A stretch of 64,000 bases of DNA from Bacillus weihaiensis. GTDB taxonomy: Bacteria > Bacillota > Bacilli > Bacillales > Bacillaceae. Position numbers and translations under genes: made by a program. The notes below the pieces were generated by a model that made no database searches, was not told where the DNA came from, and was given only the letters and a program-made list of their open reading frames with translations. Positions 60,227-64,000 of this stretch are shown here, piece after piece (within the stretch, counting starts at the first letter, position 1; every line of letters begins with the position of its first letter). The stretch is from the NCBI RefSeq assembly GCF_001889165.1, contig NZ_CP016020.1, positions 2,268,501-2,332,500 of the forward strand, in the 5' to 3' direction.

Positions 60227-61327
60227 TTAAAAGTCGCTATTTATAAAATCCATAATGGCTGTTGCTATTTGGTCAACATGTTCGACTCGATCTACTACAT
60301 TTGTCCCTACAGCAGCCTTTGGCATACCATAAACAACAGAGGATTGCTCTGATTCAGCTATTGCTTTGACACTACCTGTTTGTTTGAGTTGTCTTAACCC
60401 ATGGGACCCATCAGTCCCCATTCCTGTCATAATCACTGCTATTTTTTTATAATCCTTCAATTCACATAATGATTCATACATAACATCAACTGACGGTCGA
60501 TGTCCGTTTCGAATATCAGTCTGATCCACCTTAATTGTTAATGAGGTTCCAGTTTTCATTATTTTCATATGAGAACCTCCAGGAGCTATATAAGCTGTTC
60601 CTGCTTTGACTACCTCACCGTTCTCTGCTTCTTTAACGTGGATCGAAGAAATGGAATCCAATCGTTTTGCAAGCGATTGTGTAAATCCAGGTGGCATATG
60701 CTGTACGACAAAAATTGGAGCATTCATATCAGCAGGTATTTTCGGAAGGACCTGCTGCAAGGCTCTAGGACCTCCTGTCGACGTACCAATGCAAACAAGT
60801 TTTCGAACATTCATATTTTTGTCGATTCGTACAGAAATTCCACATCTATTTGAGTCTATTTTACTATATTTTTGTGGTGAAAGGACAATGTTTTTTCCGT
60901 TCTTTATATCTAAAGGCTTACCAAGTTTAGATGATTTAGCCAAAATCACTTTGTCAACTAGTTCTTTTTTAATCTTTACCAAGTCTAATGAAATTGCTCC
61001 AGAAGGTTTTGCGATAAAGTCAAATGCACCATACTGTAAGGCTAATATCGTATTTTCAGCACCTTCTTTTGTAGTACTCGATAACATAATGACAGGTCTT
61101 GGAGAATCTTCCATTATAACTTTAAGAGCTTCAATACCATTCATGATAGGCATCTCCACATCCAATGTAATAACATCCGGATTCAGCTGCTTAACCTTAT
61201 TTATTGCATCTTCTCCATTTCTTGCAATGCCCACAACTTCAATTTCCTCAGTTTCAGTAAGAAAATCGGTTATTAACTTTCTCATAAAAGCAGAATCATC
61301 TACAACTAATACACGAATTTTCTCCAT
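60227..61327 (-). CDS. cheB: Chemotaxis methylesterase CheB
   Basis: Response-regulator methylesterase, 366 residues. Receiver domain with DDSAFMRK, the phosphorylated Asp56 in LDVEMP and K-loop; linker of about 50 residues; esterase with GTSTGGPRALQQVLP (nucleophile Ser), QHMPPGFTQSLAKRLD and MGTDGSHG. It removes methyl groups from receptors after activation by CheA. 3 bases after flhG. Confidence 0.95.
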   Translation of the reverse strand: MEKIRVLVVDDSAFMRKLITDFLTETEEIEVVGIARNGEDAINKVKQLNPDVITLDVEMPIMNGIEALKVIMEDSPRPVIMLSSTTKEGAENTILALQYGAFDFIAKPSGAISLDLVKIKKELVDKVILAKSSKLGKPLDIKNGKNIVLSPQKYSKIDSNRCGISVRIDKNMNVRKLVCIGTSTGGPRALQQVLPKIPADMNAPIFVVQHMPPGFTQSLAKRLDSISSIHVKEAENGEVVKAGTAYIAPGGSHMKIMKTGTSLTIKVDQTDIRNGHRPSVDVMYESLCELKDYKKIAVIMTGMGTDGSHGLRQLKQTGSVKAIAESEQSSVVYGMPKAAVGTNVVDRVEHVDQIATAIMDFINSDF

Positions 61328-61330
61328 AGT

Positions 61331-62200
61331 TTAGGACCTACCTTTCATGAAGAAGCTCTTTAATTTTGAAATAAACGGTGTTGATTCAACTTGTTCTGTT
61401 CGATTAGGCATTTCAGTTAGAAAATCTTTTGCAATAGTAGTTAACGCCTTACTAGCTCGACTATTCGGTTGAAAGTTTAGGAACGGCTGTTGTTCAATGA
61501 CTGCTTTCATAATTACTGAATCATCCGGAATAACACCCAATAGCTTACTATCTCGTTTGAGAAATTGCTTAATCGTTTGAGAAAGTCTGTTAAAGGTTTG
61601 TTCCCCTACTTCTGTATTAAAAGCTCTATTAACAATAATGGAGAACGGTATCCTCTGATCGTTGTAACAAATATGCTTAATTGCTGCATAAGCATCAGTA
61701 ATAGACGTAGGCTCTGGAGTAGTAATAACGATAATCTCTTCAACGGAAAGAATAAATCTTAAGCTATCTTCAGATATTCCTGCCCCCATATCAAAGATAA
61801 TATAATCGTATACTTTAAAGACAAGAGATAACTCCTGTAGAAATTCCTGAAATCTTTCTTCTTCAAGTTTAAAGATCTGACCTAATCCTGTTCCACCTGA
61901 AATGTAATCCAGCCCACTAGCGCCACTCGTAATAATATCAATTAATGCAATATCATTTTTAAAAAAATCAACTATAGAATATTTAGAGCTCTCTCCAATT
62001 AGAATATCTATATTACCCATACCAATATCTAAATCGAATAGTAGAACTCGTTTATTTTGTTTCTGAAGAGCTAAGGAAAAATTCAATGAAAAATTTGATT
62101 TTCCAACTCCTCCTTTACCACTCATTACTGCAATGGTTTTGGCCTCGTTTTTTAACTTGTTAAGCCGTTCTCTTAAACGTTCTGCTTGATCTTTCGCCAT
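61331..62200 (-). CDS. flhG: Flagellar number/position ATPase FlhG (YlxH)
   Basis: MinD/ParA-like ATPase (289 residues) that controls flagellar site and number with FlhF. The N-terminal DQAERLRERL fits the helix that activates FlhF GTPase. Deviant Walker A GKGGVGKS (about 28-35), then LLFDLDIGMGNIDILIG. The C-terminal region is basic and ends in a short helix that could be the membrane-targeting sequence. 4 bases after flhF. Confidence 0.94.
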   Translation of the reverse strand: MAKDQAERLRERLNKLKNEAKTIAVMSGKGGVGKSNFSLNFSLALQKQNKRVLLFDLDIGMGNIDILIGESSKYSIVDFFKNDIALIDIITSGASGLDYISGGTGLGQIFKLEEERFQEFLQELSLVFKVYDYIIFDMGAGISEDSLRFILSVEEIIVITTPEPTSITDAYAAIKHICYNDQRIPFSIIVNRAFNTEVGEQTFNRLSQTIKQFLKRDSKLLGVIPDDSVIMKAVIEQQPFLNFQPNSRASKALTTIAKDFLTEMPNRTEQVESTPFISKLKSFFMKGRS

Positions 62201-62204
62201 ATGT

Positions 62205-63338
62205 TTACCTCAGTATTTGATTTACAATTTTTTCTCTAGATGCTGTCTCTATATCATCCGGAACATTCTGGCCATGAGTAGTATAGGCAATTCCTTTTTT
62301 TGTTTGTAGCATAATATCAAGTAAAGTACCTCTTGTTGAAGTTTCGTCTAACTTAGTAAAGATTAGTTTATCTATTGGAATAATAGAAAACTGTTCATAT
62401 ACAGCAATCATATCTACTGACTTCGCAGTAGCCGATAAGACAAGGAATGTTTCCATTTCATGTTCGAAATCAATAATATTCATGAGGTCCTTGACATATC
62501 TTGAATCTAAAAAATTTCTCCCTGCAGTATCAATAAAAATATAATCATATGCAGAAAATCTCCGTTGAGCGTTCTTAAAATCTTCTATTGAATAACACAC
62601 TTCAAGTGGAACATCCAAGATTTTTGCATATGTCTTTAGTTGATCTATGGCAGCAATACGATACGTATCGGTTGTAATAAAAGCTACTTTTTTCTTTTTC
62701 TGAATCACACATTCTGCTGCTAGCTTCGCTAGGGTTGTTGTTTTCCCAACTCCAGTTGGGCCTATAACATTTATAAATTTCTTTTGGTAGGAAATTCCTC
62801 CAAATTCTATACCAGCCAACATTTCGTACAGTATTTCTTCTTGCTGTTGCTTTATTTGTTCAAAAGTAAGTTGACCTTTTTCTTGATACCAATACTCTAA
62901 TAATGAACCCATGATAGTGGCACGTACTAATTCAGGTATATCTTGTTTCATCATTTTGTTTTGCATTTCTTGTAAGAGGTTAGGATAAATATCTTTATTT
63001 TCAGTTACTGAAAAGTGTTGAAGTAAAGCTTTCATTTCTTTTATTTCATGAAGTAATGAATCATTATTCGATGAAATGTGTAATTTCTGTTTGTTCTCTT
63101 TCAGCTCAGATGTTTCTATCATTGATTGATATGTTTCTTTCTTTTGATCTATCTTCTTAGAAGGTACATCCGGATCATTTGCTGCGATTACCTCAATCAT
63201 TTTCTTTGAAAAAAGTCCAAGGAAACCACCTGTTTGTACCATTTTTGAGTTTAAAATTACCGCATCGTTTCCCATCTCTGCACGAATTTTTTTCATAGCC
63301 TCTTGCATCGACGGGGCAACATATTTTTTTACCTTCAT
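62205..63338 (-). CDS. flhF: Flagellar SRP-type GTPase FlhF
   Basis: Third member of the SRP GTPase group, needed for flagellar placement. It has 377 residues: B domain with YVAPSMQEAMKKIRAEMGNDAVILNSK at the start, a polar middle, then the NG domain with GPTGVGKTTTLAKLA (G1), DTAGRNFLDSRY (G3) and TKLDETSTRG (G4). ATG at 63338 overlaps the flhA stop in ATGA. Confidence 0.94.
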   Translation of the reverse strand: MKVKKYVAPSMQEAMKKIRAEMGNDAVILNSKMVQTGGFLGLFSKKMIEVIAANDPDVPSKKIDQKKETYQSMIETSELKENKQKLHISSNNDSLLHEIKEMKALLQHFSVTENKDIYPNLLQEMQNKMMKQDIPELVRATIMGSLLEYWYQEKGQLTFEQIKQQQEEILYEMLAGIEFGGISYQKKFINVIGPTGVGKTTTLAKLAAECVIQKKKKVAFITTDTYRIAAIDQLKTYAKILDVPLEVCYSIEDFKNAQRRFSAYDYIFIDTAGRNFLDSRYVKDLMNIIDFEHEMETFLVLSATAKSVDMIAVYEQFSIIPIDKLIFTKLDETSTRGTLLDIMLQTKKGIAYTTHGQNVPDDIETASREKIVNQILR

Positions 63339-64000
63339 TCGACATTTACCACCCCAATACTCTGTACTTCAACATTTGCTTCTAATTCATTATAAGATAA
63401 AATAGGCACTTGCGGAAAATAACGATCTGTTAATTGTCTCACATACATTCTAACTGCAGGAGAACATAATAAAATTGGTGTTTGTTGTTGCAACGAGAGC
63501 ATTTCCACTTCCTTAGCTATTGATTCAATAATAGCTTGAGATACGTCTGGGCTCAGAGATAGATAATTCCCATGTTCCGTTTGTTGCACACCCTCAGCAA
63601 CAATCTTTTCTACTCGTCCTGATAAGGTGACAACCTTCAACATCTGCTGTTCATCCGCATATTGCATTGTAATTTGCTTTGCTAATGCTTGCCTTACATA
63701 TTCTCCTAATAACTCCGTATCATTAGACATTTTTCCATAGTCCGCTAAAGTTTCAAATATAATTGGTAAATTTCGAATTGATACTTTTTCTTTTAACAAT
63801 TTTGCTAATACTTTTTGAACTTCTCCTACTGAAAGTGGTGTTGGAGTAACTTCTTCTACTAGAATTGGATACGTTTCTTTTAAGTGGTCGATTAATTGTT
63901 TTGTTTCTTGTCTTCCTAATAATTCGTGAGCATTTTGTTTAATGATTTCGGTAATGTGAGTAGAAACAACAGATGGTGGATCAACAACTGTGTATCCATA
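63335..64000 (-). CDS. flhA: Flagellar export protein FlhA, C-terminal part (runs off window edge)
   Basis: The last 222 residues of FlhA, the export-gate protein of the flagellar type III system. The frame is open to the edge (YGYTVVDPPSVVSTHITEII...), with the cytoplasmic-domain motifs LLGRQETKQLID, VSIRNLPIIFETLADYG and a C-terminal SVLSYNELE-like (PILSYNELEANVEV). It couples to flhF by an ATGA overlap. The first Met in the frame (63799) is internal, not the start. Confidence 0.95.
   Translation of the reverse strand, partial: YGYTVVDPPSVVSTHITEIIKQNAHELLGRQETKQLIDHLKETYPILVEEVTPTPLSVGEVQKVLAKLLKEKVSIRNLPIIFETLADYGKMSNDTELLGEYVRQALAKQITMQYADEQQMLKVVTLSGRVEKIVAEGVQQTEHGNYLSLSPDVSQAIIESIAKEVEMLSLQQQTPILLCSPAVRMYVRQLTDRYFPQVPILSYNELEANVEVQSIGVVNVE

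Noticed and set aside
60606-61334. 242-codon plus-strand frame opposite cheB
   Set aside because: It is antisense to a clear CheB with complete motifs and has no family features or ribosome site.

Overview
The window is a low-GC, spore-forming, flagellated Bacillaceae chromosome segment. Every convincing gene lies on the minus strand, so transcription runs from position 64000 towards position 1. The gene order is almost exactly the Bacillus subtilis block flhA-flhF-flhG-cheB-cheA-cheW-cheC-cheD-sigD-swrB-rpsB-tsf-pyrH-frr-uppS-cdsA-dxr-rasP-proS-polC-rimP-nusA-ylxR-ylxQ-infB-ylxP-rbfA-truB-ribC-rpsO-pnp-ylxY-mlpA-ymxH-dpaA-dpaB-asd-dapG-dapA-rnjB-tepA-ylzJ-spoIIIE-ymfC-...-ymfF-ymfH-ymfI-ymfJ-ymfK-rodZ-pgsA-cinA. 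SpoIIIE, the dipicolinate synthase pair, SigD and the che genes support a motile endospore former; species cannot be fixed by eye.

Layout in transcription order. 64000-54561: end of the fla/che operon (flagellar export, FlhF/FlhG placement, chemotaxis, SigD, SwrB). 54520-50795: rpsB, tsf, pyrH and frr, with a promoter, hairpin-rich leaders and terminators. 50670-44800: undecaprenyl diphosphate synthase, CDP-diglyceride synthase, Dxr, the RasP site-2 protease and ProRS. 44503-40190: PolC. 39852-32133: the rimP-nusA-infB translation/transcription operon through truB and ribC. 32129-29465: rpsO and pnp, each with its own promoter and terminator. 28931-21144: deacetylase-like YlxY, peptidase MlpA, YmxH, then the dipicolinate/lysine group. 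20774-15241: RNase J2, TepA, YlzJ and the SpoIIIE translocase. 14789-9045: a GntR regulator and a nupNOPQ-type nucleoside ABC transporter, the main departure from the B. subtilis order. 8574-1: an MFS transporter, two M16 peptidases, an SDR, YmfJ, YmfK, RodZ, PgsA and the start of CinA.

The coding content is conserved core. The less explained material is between genes: three diverged copies of a dispersed Bacillaceae-type repeat (about 8791-8891, 29197-29349, 39026-39120), a 122-base structured element after dapA, a hairpin-rich 360-base gap between ymfI and ymfH, folded leaders before tsf, pyrH and rpsO, and a good sigma-K-like promoter before dpaA. I found no CRISPR array, prophage, insertion sequence, tRNA or rRNA, and no undescribed multigene system that I could defend.
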